Positions 1 to 11,278 of a stretch of 63,063 bases of DNA are shown here, piece by piece. A program made the position numbers and the translations under genes. The DNA lies in the NCBI GenBank assembly GCA_016098155.1, contig JAAAJB010000140.1, forward strand, positions 1 to 63,063, read 5' to 3'. The notes beneath the pieces were generated by a model. That model worked only from the letters and a program-made list of their open reading frames with translations, ran no database searches and was not told the DNA's origin. Position 1 is the first letter of the stretch; each line of letters begins with the position of its first letter. Source of the stretch: Actinomortierella ambigua. Lineage: Eukaryota; Mortierellomycota; Mortierellomycetes; Mortierellales; Mortierellaceae.

Positions 1-54
1 GGAGCACAGGATCTGACTCATCCTATCAAACATAATTCTACTCTCTCCACACAG

Positions 55-3000
55 ACGAGCATTCATCCAGTTTCAGTATTGACCTTCGCGACCAAGAGGG
101 TGTTGTGACGCGGGTTGTCACCTCCGAGGACTTCAACGTCGTAGCGGCCTTGACTGTGTTCTCGAATTACTTCAACATACACGTCTTGAGCAAGAGGCGC
201 AATGAAAGTTGGAAGAGTCGATCTCAGGAACTTTCTCGGCTCAGTTCGATTAAAAAAGTCGAATGCGAAGACGCTCTGAACCTCCCTCTTGAACTCGCTA
301 TCTCCGCCTCTGGCGACAGCATCGCCGTCTTTCAATCCCCTATGATCGGTGACTGGCAGCCAGGCAGCAAGGTCCCACAGCCGAAGCTTGATGTGAAGCT
401 CTTTCGCACTCCTCATATCACCCTATACGCCAGATCATGCGTTATCGCCGTTAATGACGATAATTCAGTACCAAGATGTGAGCTTGAAGCCTTCAAGCAT
501 GTCCCAAACAAACTCAAGAACGCCGTCGGCTACGGGACTTTTGTCGGAGCATTGAGGGACGATGACAGTACCACCTCCAGATTCGTGTTCTGCAATGGTT
601 TGTACCTCGATGTCTTCGAGTTGCTAGGCAACAAGCTCGTTCATAGAAATTATATTTCACTGGTGAGGATGTCTTCGTCTTTACCTAGGACAGAAGCGTG
701 CGATCTCTTGGTCCGCTCCATCACCAACAACACGTTCCTCTGGGTCGAAGAGAACGGACGATATTGCTCGACATGGGATCTCAGCAATGGATCGGCCATC
801 GGCCATATCGAGATCGCTGAATTACACGCCAGTGACCTCTCGGAAGTTACGGCGATACGCGTTACATGTAGCCAGAGCATCATCGCCATCGTCGGTGGCG
901 ACAATTCAGTCACCACCGTCGATGCCTCCTCTGGTATGACCATTAGTCGACGCCTCTTCTCGGATCGCATCGTTGAAGGCGTTGTCTTTCCTTCTCCCCA
1001 GTCCGATTTTTTGCTCGTCATACTCCATGGCGACGATGAATTTGAGCAATCAGTCTTGGCTCTCGACCCACTCCACCTTGATGTTGAGGGTCAAGCTCAT
1101 GGTATCCCTCCTCTCTCTCGATCGACCGCCTTTGTCAACTTTGGCCATAAGCAGTGGCCTGAACTTGGTGTTATTGGCCGACCGCATGGACATAATATCT
1201 GCCTTTACAACTACAGGATGCCTGAACCATCCCATGGAAGACGAGGAGAAATTGTGACACAACCTCCCGAAGACTGTCGATTCGAGCTTAGGATAAAGGA
1301 GCCTCGGATGCGACGGAGGCAGGAGACATGCAAGCGACAGGTCGAGATCTGGAAGAGAGCGGATCCTACCAACCCGGCCTCGTACAGCAGATGCGTGTTC
1401 TCGTTCATCCCTGAGCCGTGGGAGTTCCGCAAGGCGGCAAATGGCATAATCCTTCCAACAGGCGATCGGTTTATCGTCTGGGCCAGTTGCACGGTGCAGG
1501 TCTGGAGTCTCCCTACCCCCAGTGAGCCACAGTGCAAGCTACTCTTCTATTGGAGTAGCACAAATGACTCTTATCGCAATTGTGGTAACTTCGGCATGTC
1601 GCCAATTGAGATCATTTTGGGGTACTACCGTCCATTCGACCTGGCCCATTGTCATCAACTCATTGGTGAGAAACGATTCCAAGTAAAAGTTGGCTTTTCT
1701 GAATCTCGTATCAATCCATTTATTACGGTCCCGATTCCCGACTCCCCTTTGCAACTCGCCGACTCGCGAGTTGTTACGGAGCAATGTGTCAAGAGTATCT
1801 TCCTGCTGGCCATGACACATTCGATGGTCTCTTTCGGGAACAAATATTCTCTCCCGATTATGAAGGATGGCAGCCATGAAGATCATGCTTCGGCCATTGT
1901 CAACTTTGTCAACACCCACATCAATCATTCGGTCAAGATCCCAAATCCAGAGGCGGAAGATGGTTCAGTCACCAGGACTGTTCTGACCCACCTCTTGGCT
2001 ATCCAGCGCATCTCCGACTTGACAGCCAGGTTCATTGTGTCGCTGCTCGAGAACGAAGAATGCCTGTGGACCCCACGTAACGATGCAGAAAACGACCCTA
2101 TCGCTGACTCCATCAAGCAGGAAAACAGTGTTGTTATTCGGGCTATTCTCGGATATTGTGTCAAAAAAGCCCACACCACTCACCCAACTTATATTATGCC
2201 TGTCGAACGGTCGTTTGAGGCGCTCAAGGACAAATACCCGGAGCTCCTCTCAGATTTCCTACGAAAGGCCTCCTACATCCCAGCTCAGCAAGACGACTTG
2301 AACAAGGCCTATGTGACGATCTCGACATTTGAATGGGCCAATGCTGAACAGAGGCTGTTGTCTCTGCTGCCTGGATGGGGAAAGCCCAAGCTCGACGACT
2401 ATCAGACGCCGATCTTAACTTTGCAGCTTCGGGATCAAAACAGGCGCGAGATCGAGAATCGCGCCACCCAGTTCATGGGAGTAGCCGATCCCACGGCGAT
2501 CCCAGTTCGCTATGACTGGAGGGTCTATGCTGTTCCCTTTCCAAGCTTGCTCGTGCTTGGCCCAGAGTCCAATTTCCGTCTGCTAGCTGGCGAGAACTAC
2601 TTTGACAGCCCTTCTCAGCAGGCTATTCTGAGCTACAAGGTACAGACAATAGGTGACGAAGCATAGTCTTGGTCGACAAGGCGTGCCTGAAAGGAAAGGG
2701 AGTGAAAACATGGCCAGGTATTTAATTCCATACTTATTTTCTTCCTTCCATGTCGTCCATTCGGAAAAGTGGTGGCAATACGGACTGATCTATTGGACGA
2801 TTCGCTACACCTTCCTACTGCTCTACTACGGCATCTTTATGGCAATGACATTCGCTCAGATGCGTAGCTCAGAGCAGGTGGACTCACCCGAGGCACTCGC
2901 GGATCTCTACTTGGGAGACGTATGGTTTCGACTCATCATTATCGATATCGTCCTGGGATGCGGGCTCTTGTTATTTGAGCTTCTCCAATATTGGCACGAA

Positions 3001-4264
3001 GGCGCCTCCCGCTACTTTTGGTAAGTATCTTCCTCAACTTGTTCCATTGGAGATTGCAAGGAAGAGTCATGTTTTTTTTTTCAGGCGCTAACCCCGTGCC
3101 TCTACTTGTACAGGACGCTCTTCAACTACATCGACGTGGTATCTATCATCGTCACTATTTCATGCTTGAGCGAAACACTCAACTCACACTTTGTAGCGGA
3201 TAGAGAGGAGGGAGACGTCCCTCAGCAGGTCAGCTTCACTATCTTTGCCATTGTTGCCATGTATCTTCACCTGGTAAGGAGTCGCTTTTGTAGGCTGATG
3301 TGATGGCCTGTTCCCTCCTCACTTCCATGTCACTAAGCTCTTGTCTGCATGTTGGCTCCCAACAATCAACAACTAGATTGTCGAGCTCCGAGTGTTTCAG
3401 CCTGTTGGTGTGATTGTGAACATTATTGTGCAAATCATGAAGACAATCCGAGCCTTTGTCCTTGTGTTCATCATGATGGTCATTGGGTTCACCCACGGTA
3501 TGGTGTATCTCCTCTTTGTTTATCAGACCCAATGCAAGGATGGGACGTGCGAACGGCCAGTGGCATCCGACTTCCCATACGAGGCATTACCAGCATTTGC
3601 GACAACGTTGTTCTTCTTGGTAATTCATCCATGGACACTTTAATGCACGGTGAACACTTTGACCATCATGGCGAATGTCACTCTGAGCTGACCATCGAAC
3701 TATTCTCCCCATCTCTCATGCTTCCTTGTCCTTTACGTCTCATAATTCCTCATTTCTAGGCTGGACGATATGATGCTGTGGGAGATGATTTTGACAGCAA
3801 GAGGCTTGACTTTCTCGTCATCATGGTTCTCTTCTACTTTTTGTGCTCCATTGTCCTGTTGACTGTGCTTGTTGGTGAGTGATGCCTTTACGAAGATGGG
3901 AGAGACAGAGAGTCAGAGAGAGAGAGAGTCAGGCAGAGACTTTCATATTCTGACTCCAAGACCTGATACCTTTTAAATGTTAAATACAATAGGCCAAGTG
4001 AATGATGCCTTCACAGACGCCGCCAAAGACGGTGAGCGTGCATGGCGGCGGCAGCTGTCAGAGACTCTATCAGAGGCTGAGATGGTGGGTAGATTTCTGC
4101 TGTTCTTGGGACAGAATTTTGAATGGTTAGGCGGTCTGGTAGAATTCCTGCGTTGCCGATCATCTTTCTGGCGGCGAAGGAGCCAGCCATTCCCTACCAT
4201 CATCTACTACATGGCTCGCATCCAAGAGGCCGAAGAGTTCAACAAATCCCTAGAGCATAATTAA
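55..4264 (+). CDS. WD40-like / TRP-like ion-channel protein (5' partial)
   Basis: Probable cation channel of a membrane, with a large N-terminal soluble part. Exons 55-2639, 2770-3020, 3114-3273, 3377-3619, 3760-3874 and 3993-4264 join in frame and give at least 1207 residues; the reading frame enters from an upstream exon through a CAG acceptor at about 52-54, so the true start is outside the window. The first ~850 residues have short beta-rich repeats resembling WD40/propeller blades. The last ~300 residues hold six hydrophobic segments, beginning WWQYGLIYWTIRYTF and ending with an S6-like helix LLTVLVGQVNDAF followed by a charged cytosolic tail, which fits the Ion_trans/TRP-type fold. A stop at 2664-2666 lies inside the first intron and is not a real end. 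Function, ion and location are inferred; the fold call rests on hydrophobic pattern and motif style. Confidence 0.75.
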
Positions 4265-4977
4265 ATCCCTCATAACTGTTTTAGGGTGAGAAAATGCAGT
4301 AAAATTGTACTTTCATTATTCCTGCGTGTGCGACATCTTGAAATTGTGTGAGGTTGCACGCTATTCCATCATTCCACCAGGAGCTGAGTAGTATCAGCTG
4401 CCGGATACTCCTATGAGAGAAGGAGACAAACAGCCACCACCTGAAAGCATGTTCTGGTCATCGCACGACAAGATACTTGTTGCAGCCTGAAGTAAAGTCC
4501 GGGGGTTGCTTCTAGGGTTAGTGTTGTTGGTTCCTCGGGGACAGGAGGAAAGGTTGAGTTTTTGTGTGCTAATGATCACAGCGGCATGTTGGTCTGAACC
4601 AACAAGAAAATCAATCTTCCCAGCTCTGCATTTTTTGTGTTTGGTCGGGAAGAGGAACTCAAAAATAGCCTCGCACCACCACATTGCTTTTCCAAGCTTG
4701 CTCTGCCATCCCCCAAACAAATAGGGATGCAGCACTTCTCATCTGGCCGAATCTTTCCCGACAATACTGTAGAGTTTTCATCTTTTTTTACTGCTCGGAG
4801 TAAATATAACCGGCATTAGTTTTCGCCTATTGTTTAGATCATATGGGAGGTAACCCTAACAAGGGCCCAACGCGATGATTTACTTGCTCCAAAAAATATA
4901 ACAATGCGTGAAAAGGATAGATAGACAATATATGAAATTTAATTTACAAAAGATAGCATGCAATATTTGAAATCCTC
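4265..4977. other. Convergent intergenic region
   Basis: This stretch lies between the 3' ends of the channel gene and the copper ATPase gene. It is AT-rich near 4880-4977 and would hold both 3' UTRs. Short open frames here have no recognisable protein character. No RNA gene or mobile element was seen. Confidence 0.5.
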
Positions 4978-7900
4978 TTAGTGCTTAGGAGGCTTGTACT
5001 TGTAGGAGCGCAGACGAAGACTGGAGAGAACAACACTGACACTCGAGGCAGCCATGGCCAGACCGGCCCAGGCAGGGTTGATGACAGCCGAACGGCTCCA
5101 CGCGACCAACACACCAGCGGCAATGGGAATCATCACCACGTTGTACATAAAGGCCCAAAGGAAGTTGATCTGGATGCGGCGGACCGTGGTCTTGGCGAGG
5201 TCGCGCATCACCAAAAGATCGTTCAAGGTATCGCGGAGCAGGACAATCTGAGCAGCTTCGATGGCAATGTCGGTGGCCGAGCCGACCGAGATACCAAGAT
5301 CCGACTGGGCAAGGGCGGGCGAGTCGTTGATACCGTCACCGACCATGGCAACAATGGCAGTGCGCATGGCGCGGTTTTTCGAGCCATCGACAAGAGTCGA
5401 AGGCGAGGACTCGAGCGACCTGTTATCAATGGCAATCTCGGGCTGACGCGAGAAGAAGCGACCGAACCTGCTTGAGCTCAGAGGGCGACCGGCCTGCTGC
5501 AGCTGCTTGACCTTGGCGGCCTTGTCTTCGGGGAGGACTCCGGCAATGACGTTGGTGATACCGAGCTGACCAGCAATGGCCTTGGCAGTCGTGGGGTGGT
5601 CACCGGTCAACATCCAGGTCTCGATGCCCATGGCACGCAAACCAGCAACAACATCCTTGGACTCGGGGCGGGCAGTATCGGCAACAGAGACTTGGGCAAC
5701 AATAAGGGGAACAGTGGCTTGGCCGAGAGGGCTAGAAGCGCAGTTACACTCGATACAGGCGCAGAGCTCGCACTGGCAGCTGGCATCCATCGTCGTTTTG
5801 CCGGACAAGGATGCTCCTCCGGCGGGGCTGATGGCGAGGAGGACAACTGACTTGCCCTCGGACTGCCAGCGGGCGAGCTCCTTCTGACGATCGGCGGCAT
5901 GGATCTGAACCGGGTAGTGGGCGCCATTCTCTTGCATCCACTTTTCGTTACCAACAATCACGTTCACAGCGCGGAAGTCACCATAGCCGGGCAGGTTGAG
6001 AGACTCGCTCAGGGAAAGAGTAGCAGCAAGACCACGACCGGCAACCTCACGCTGGTGGGCGACCTTCACAAGGTTAAACTGCTTTTGCAGCTGAACGTTC
6101 TCACTTTCCTCCTCTTCGGCTTCACCATCAGCGACGACTTCCTTAGTGGCGGGCAAACCCTTGTTGTACAGGGCGTTGGCGGCGCCCTTGGCAACGGCAA
6201 GCGCAACAGGGTGGCTCGAACCAGCCTCCACCTTGCCCAGAATCTGGAAAATCATGTTGTGGCCAGACTTGTCGGTGCTGGGGAGGATCCACGAGTCGGT
6301 CATGACAGGCTTGCCGGTGGTCAGTGTACCAGTCTTGTCAAAGACGACAATATCGAGACGCTTGGCCATTTCCAAAGCAAAACCACCACCCTTGACGAGG
6401 ATACCGTGCTTGGCAGCGACACCGGTACCGACCATGACAGCAGCAGGAGAAGCAAGACCGAGGGCGCAGGGGCAGGCAATAACAAAGACAGCGACGGCAA
6501 AGAGGGTAGCATAGATCTGATAGGAGACACCGTCGGGGAGCCACTCCTTGGGGTATGACTCGAATCGACCGGCAAGCATCCAGCTGGTAAAAGTCAAAAG
6601 ACCGAGGACAATGACGACGGGCACAAAGACACTGGAAATCTTGTCACCGAGAGCCTCAATGGGGGCCTTGGGAGAAGCCTGGGCATCCTGAACCAGCTGA
6701 ATAATGCGAGACAGAGTGGTGTCCTTGCCGACCTTGGTGGCCTTGACATGAATGACCGCGGTGAGGTTGATCGAGGCACTGATAACCTTGCTCTTGCGCT
6801 CAGTCTTTTGGACAGGCATAGACTCGCCAGTAATCATCGCTTCGTCGACCATCGTGTTACCCTTCCACAGGAGACCATCGCAAGGAATGCGGCCACCGGC
6901 GTTGACCAGGAGGATATCGCCGACCTGGACCAGCGAGGCAGGAATCTCCTCGGTGGTCTCATCGGGCTTGACCAGGGTGGCAGTGTCGGGCTGGAGGTCC
7001 ATCAGCTTGGTGATTGTCTCGGCAGTCTTGCCCTTGGCCATTGCCTCGAGCCACTTGCCGAGGTTGATGAAGAAGACCAGGAAAACAGCTGTCTCAAAGA
7101 AGTCGACACCGGCACCTGGCTCACCATGACCGCCGTGGTCCTCGCGCCCGACGACCATGGCAGCAATGATGCTTCCGAGAGAGGCAAAGTAGGCAACGCT
7201 CGTGCCGAGCGACACCAGGGTCTCCATGTTGGCGGTGTGGGTATAGCGGAGAGCGCGGTAGGCCTTGGTGTAGAAGGGGATTGCAAGCCAGAACTGCACG
7301 GGAGTCGCGAGGATAAACATGATGATGTCATAGATACGAAGACCGGGGGCGACGGACTTCATCAGAGCCATGCGGGCGGGGTTGCTGCTGGGAAGCATCA
7401 TCATGATCACCATGGAGAAGATGAACATGGGCACAGCAAAGCCAAGGGACCAGAACATTCGCTTGCGCAGCATAAGCTCTTCCTTCTTGATCTTCTCTTG
7501 GAGGGCGTTGCGGTTGGTGGTAGCATCGTCGGCAGCAAGAGACACTTCGAAGCCTGTGTCTTCGACAGCCTGAATCAGATCGCGGACGCCAATGATGCTC
7601 ACATCATGGACAATCACACCCGACTTTGCAAGCAAGTTGACTTGAACTTGGTTAATACCATTGAGACCAATAAGGGCGGCTGTCGGGAGGATTCGCGGAT
7701 GCGGAGGAAAATAATGTGATGATAGTGGCACAAAAAAAGAAAGGGGGGGGGGGCGGAGACACACAAAAAAAAAGAAAAAAAAAAGAGGTGGTGCAGACTG
7801 TTAGTACGTGTGGCCATAGTGAAACAGACGACGACGGAGAGAGAAATTGTTCAGAGAGAGAGAGAGATTAGAGGTACGTACATTCAATGGCGCTCACGCA

Positions 7901-8545
7901 AGAAGAGCAGGTCATGCCGGAAATGTCCAAACGGGTGGTGGTCAGAGCAGAGGCCTCCTCTTCGTCATCGGCGATAGCGGAAGCGCCCGGCTCTTCACCG
8001 CTCCTCTCGACCTTGACGTTGTCGGCCACGAAACCAAGTTCGTGGATCTTTTCCGAGATGGAACCTGATGAGAACGAGGGTTCCTGGGAATTCTGCAGCT
8101 TGTATTCAAAGCTGGCCGAGCCAGTGGCCAGTGACACCTTGACTGTTGTGGGGAGGACGCCGGGAAGGGTCTTGAACAGGTTCTCGACCTTGGTTGTGCA
8201 AGAAGCACAGAACATGCCAGTGATGTTGAGCGAGACTTTGTAGGTGGCAGAGGGGTGAGAGCCCTTGGTGGCAGAGGGGAGAGGGCTGGCGTACTTGAAG
8301 GATGTGACATCGTAGCCCGAGTTTTCAATTGCCTGGCGGATCATATCCTCTGTACACAGCTCTTGCGAAGCCATGAGGGTAGCAGAACCCACAAGGAGGT
8401 TCACGGACACTGAGCCAGGCTGCACACTGGGCAGCTTGGCGAGGGAGCCTTCGATAGCCTTGACACAGCTGGCGCATGTCATGCCAGAGATGCCGACAGT
8501 GGCCTTACTGAGGGCTGCGGCCTTTGATTCTGTTACGATTTCCAT
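4978..8545 (-). CDS. CCC2: Cu+-transporting P1B-type ATPase (CCC2/ATP7 family)
   Basis: Pumps Cu+ across a membrane at the cost of ATP; family members load copper into the late Golgi for secreted copper enzymes. Two exons (7882-8545 and 4978-7679; intron 7680-7881) give 1121 residues. Three N-terminal HMA copper-binding domains carry GMTCASC (Cys 24/27), GMFCASC (113/116) and GMTCSSC (213/216); the intron splits the third. The core shows the membrane CPC motif (about residue 624), TGES, DKTGT (Asp near 669), SSHP, TGDH and GDGIND (near 1002). An unusual Cys-rich insertion, six Cys in fourteen residues (SCQCELCACIECNC, about 854-868), lies before TGDH and looks like a metallothionein patch. 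The start ATG at 8543-8545 is chosen because HMA1 follows at once. Family assignment is firm; cellular location is inferred. Confidence 0.96.
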
Positions 8546-8734
8546 GGTATGGAAGGAACAAGAGAGAGAGAAGAAAGGGGGAAGACGGTAGCGATTGCAG
8601 AATGCGTGAATGAAAAAAGTGTGACTGGTTGCGAGGGGGTGTGAGAGAAAAAAAAAAGTGTGTTGTGTGTGTATGTATTATGTTGTAGCCGAGTGAGGTG
8701 GAGAGAGGTTGGGTATAGGATGTGCCTTTCTTTT

Positions 8735-8742
8735 TTTATATA
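8735..8742 (-). promoter_or_regulatory. Possible TATA box of the copper ATPase gene
   Basis: On the minus strand the sequence reads TATATAAA about 190 bases upstream of the ATPase ATG. Placement fits a TATA element with a leader of ordinary length, but such AT-rich words also occur by chance here. Confidence 0.35.
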
Positions 8743-9890
8743 TGTAAAAAAGAACGCTTGAGGATGAAACTGATAAAGAGTTGGTCAAGGCGCGGGGGGT
8801 AGCCCTTTTTATAAAGAATGAAGTCAGGGTGACCATAATGCGGCACATTCAAAATGAGTTGAGCGCATTGATGGAGAGTTTCACAACTTGAGTGTTTTTT
8901 CAAATGCCTCCTTCCTATTTTGGCAGGTAATTTTTGCAAATCTGCTGGTGGAAACCCTTCGAAGTCTTACTCACCCCCCTCAATGATGCGTGCTTGAACC
9001 ACAAAATGATCGTACAATGAGCCTTTGCACGCCGCCTGCATGTATGGCTATCTTTCTTAAGCTTTTTTTGTCTGGGGGAAAGAAACAGGTGGAGAGAGAG
9101 AGAGAGATACAACAACCACCGCACAGTGCGGAGGTGGCCAATCACGGCTCTCCAAGCCAGTCCAAGGTCATCTGACTCCCATCGCAGGTCATAGCTCGAG
9201 TATATTCTCCTAGGTCTCGCCATAGGAACTGGTGCTTACTCACCGCCATTGATTCTCGCCAAAGCTGGACCGTCTACAAGCATATGGCTGCGATGATCAC
9301 TTCCTATCTCATCTCACAGCACAACACTGCCCGCCTTCCTCCAGCTCCAAGCTGTGCTCTATCTTCTTCAGCAGATCAAACAGAATCAACGCCGTCATAT
9401 GGAGCGGCGCGATGGGGGCATGGTATTGCGCGGCGCTTCTCATGCTGAACTTTACTTTATCCTTGATCTTCACTCTTTGACGTACGGCGTGTCCATTCTT
9501 CTCGTCTTTCCGAGGAATCCTACATACCGAGTGGCTCGGTCTCTTCCCCGGTTATCCCAACTACGAGCTTATGTCTGCTGTTGAACCGAGCTTCTTTGGA
9601 ACCCGAGAACCTTGTCGAAATGAAGCACAGCGCGGATCTCCATCCCGCGCAGCGAGCGTAAACAAAACAATTTTGCACACAGCCCATGTACACACATAAC
9701 CACATTCACGTCTCCTACGGGCTGCGTGATGCCAGTACAGCATGTAAATTCAAACAAGACATATCGACATCACTTTAATTACCCATCATACAATGATCAC
9801 CGACCAAGTGTTGACCACCACGCCCATTCATGGTGCCAGAGATCTCTAGCGGTAGTGACAATGCTCGTGCCCCTACGGTGCCAACAACCC

Positions 9891-9900
9891 GATATAAATA
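9891..9900 (+). promoter_or_regulatory. Probable TATA box of the secreted low-complexity protein gene
   Basis: GATATAAATA stands about 120 bases before the ATG at 10022, followed by a C-rich leader with a CTCCTCGC-like context just before the start. This is a good match to a core TATA element. Confidence 0.55.
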
Positions 9901-10021
9901 AGGCCATAGAAACCAGAAACTGAGCCCCATACTCACCACGTCTTTGTCCTCCCAAAAAAAAAGGGCTGCCTACCAATTACCATTCCCCTAGCCACAAAGA
10001 ACTGCTTCCCCATCCTCGCAA

Positions 10022-10594
10022 ATGTCCTCACCTCGGAAGCTTATTTGGCTGCTCTCCATTGCAGGCCTTGCCTCGCTGTTGGCCCTGACAACTTTTGCTG
10101 CGCCAGCCCCGAACCGCCAGGATGTCGCTGTCGCCCTCGCCGAGCGATCTCTTCAGGGAATCAATGCAGAGGTGTTTAAGAGAGGCGATGACGATGACGA
10201 CGACGACGATGATGACGACGACGATGATGATGACGACGACTGCGATGACGACGACGACGACCATTGTTGCCGTCGTCGTCGTCGTCGTCATCGTTTCCGC
10301 GTGTTCAAGATCCCCCGACCCTTCCCTGTCGACCGCCCGTTCCCTGTGCCTGTACCTGCTCCTGTGCCTGCTCCAGTGCCTTTTGGTGTTCCCGGAGGCC
10401 CTGGCTTTGGAGGTCCCGGAGGCCCTGGCTTTGGAGGTCCCGGAGGCCCTGGCTTTGGCGGCCCTGGAGGATTCGGCGGCCCTGGAGGATTTGGCGGCCC
10501 AGGCGGATTCGGCGGCCCCGGAGGATTTGGCGGCCCTGGAGGATTTGGTCCTGGAGGACTAGGAGGCCCAGGCATGGGCCCTGTTCCTTTCTAA
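10022..10594 (+). CDS. Secreted low-complexity protein (poly-Asp, poly-Arg, Gly/Pro repeats)
   Basis: Function unknown. A single 190-residue frame starts with a clear signal peptide (hydrophobic LLSIAGLASLLALTTFAAPAP). A Lys-Arg pair just before the acidic block is a candidate Kex2 site. Then follow 18 Asp, one Cys, six Asp, His-Cys-Cys, six Arg, a Pro/Phe/Val segment (repeats of PVPAP), and a Gly-rich tail made of GGPGFGGP-like repeats. It should be an exported, disordered, strongly charge-segregated protein; metal or cell-wall binding is conceivable but unproven. Supporting a real gene are the signal peptide, an upstream TATA box and clean flanks. Caution: trinucleotide repeats also open the other frames, and the protein has no family I recognise. 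Confidence 0.7.
   Translation: MSSPRKLIWLLSIAGLASLLALTTFAAPAPNRQDVAVALAERSLQGINAEVFKRGDDDDDDDDDDDDDDDDDDCDDDDDDHCCRRRRRRHRFRVFKIPRPFPVDRPFPVPVPAPVPAPVPFGVPGGPGFGGPGGPGFGGPGGPGFGGPGGFGGPGGFGGPGGFGGPGGFGGPGGFGPGGLGGPGMGPVPF
10243..10293. repeat. Perfect inverted repeat inside the poly-Asp/poly-Arg coding region
   Basis: The bases at 10243-10261 (GAC repeats coding Asp) are the exact reverse complement of 10275-10293 (GTC/CGT repeats coding Arg). The arms are 19 bases with a 13-base spacer, so DNA or mRNA could form a long hairpin here. Confidence 0.9.
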
Positions 10595-11278
10595 ACCCAC
10601 GTGGAGCTTGATGTTGATATCTTCATGTCTGTTGCTTCTCTCTCCAATTCTTTGTCATACTTTCTTTTGGTAGCTTACATGGAACATCCTCACCCGTTAT
10701 TGCGGCGGGCCGTGTCCAACACACTGTAGATAGTTCTAACTCCTTTAGTCATGATCAGCCACACTATAGTGCCTTCCTCATGCTCTAATTCACATAAACT
10801 CCTAGTTTTGATCCAGAAAGTGAAGATTGCACGGCTGTCGAACATGACTCTTCTACCATACATCAGTTGGAATCTCGACTAACACGCCTGCTCCACAGGC
10901 TACACGATTGTTCCCTCTTTGAACAGGGTTGTCTCTGTGAGAGCGCTGTTTAGATAACCCTGAGAAAAAAATGCGCTGATAGAGAGTCAGAACGACGCCA
11001 GGAGATATTCAGTGCCTCAGCCCATCGCTCCATTGGAGCTCGCGGCATGTGACACACCCGACCCATGAATGCATGAACAGCATTGTCACAGTGACCATGA
11101 CTAGTGCCCAAACATCAATAAGAAAAATTTTTATCTGGGAGAGAAACTGTATATCGAGCACCGAAAAAAAGGCACCGGCCAGGGGGAGGGTCTAAAAAGC
11201 CACTGCGAGGGTCTTCATACAGTCTTCAATTGATTTGCTTCCCTCTAATTACCTCTTCATTGCCAGACCCAACCGACA
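10595..11278. other. Intergenic region between two plus-strand genes
   Basis: This stretch should hold the 3' UTR of the secreted protein gene and the promoter of histidyl-tRNA synthetase. No open frame of note, RNA gene or repeat was found. A pyrimidine-rich leader precedes the ATG at 11279. Confidence 0.5.

Larger units (their letters stand above)
8546..10021. other. Divergent promoter region, no gene seen
   Basis: This 1.5 kb separates the copper ATPase (-) from the secreted low-complexity protein gene (+), so both promoters should lie here. It contains (GA)n and poly-A tracts near the ATPase start. Small open frames around 9200-9700 show no convincing domain, splice structure or codon bias. 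Confidence 0.5.

Noticed and set aside
2653..3024. Separate small membrane protein starting at 2653.
   Set aside because: The hydrophobic part starts exactly at a splice acceptor (2769) and continues the upstream gene in frame; the ORF start lies in the intron.
6748..7719. Plus-strand open frame of 323 codons opposite the copper ATPase.
   Set aside because: It is antisense to a clearly conserved gene; the frame is open because of the codon bias of the real gene. No splice or domain support.
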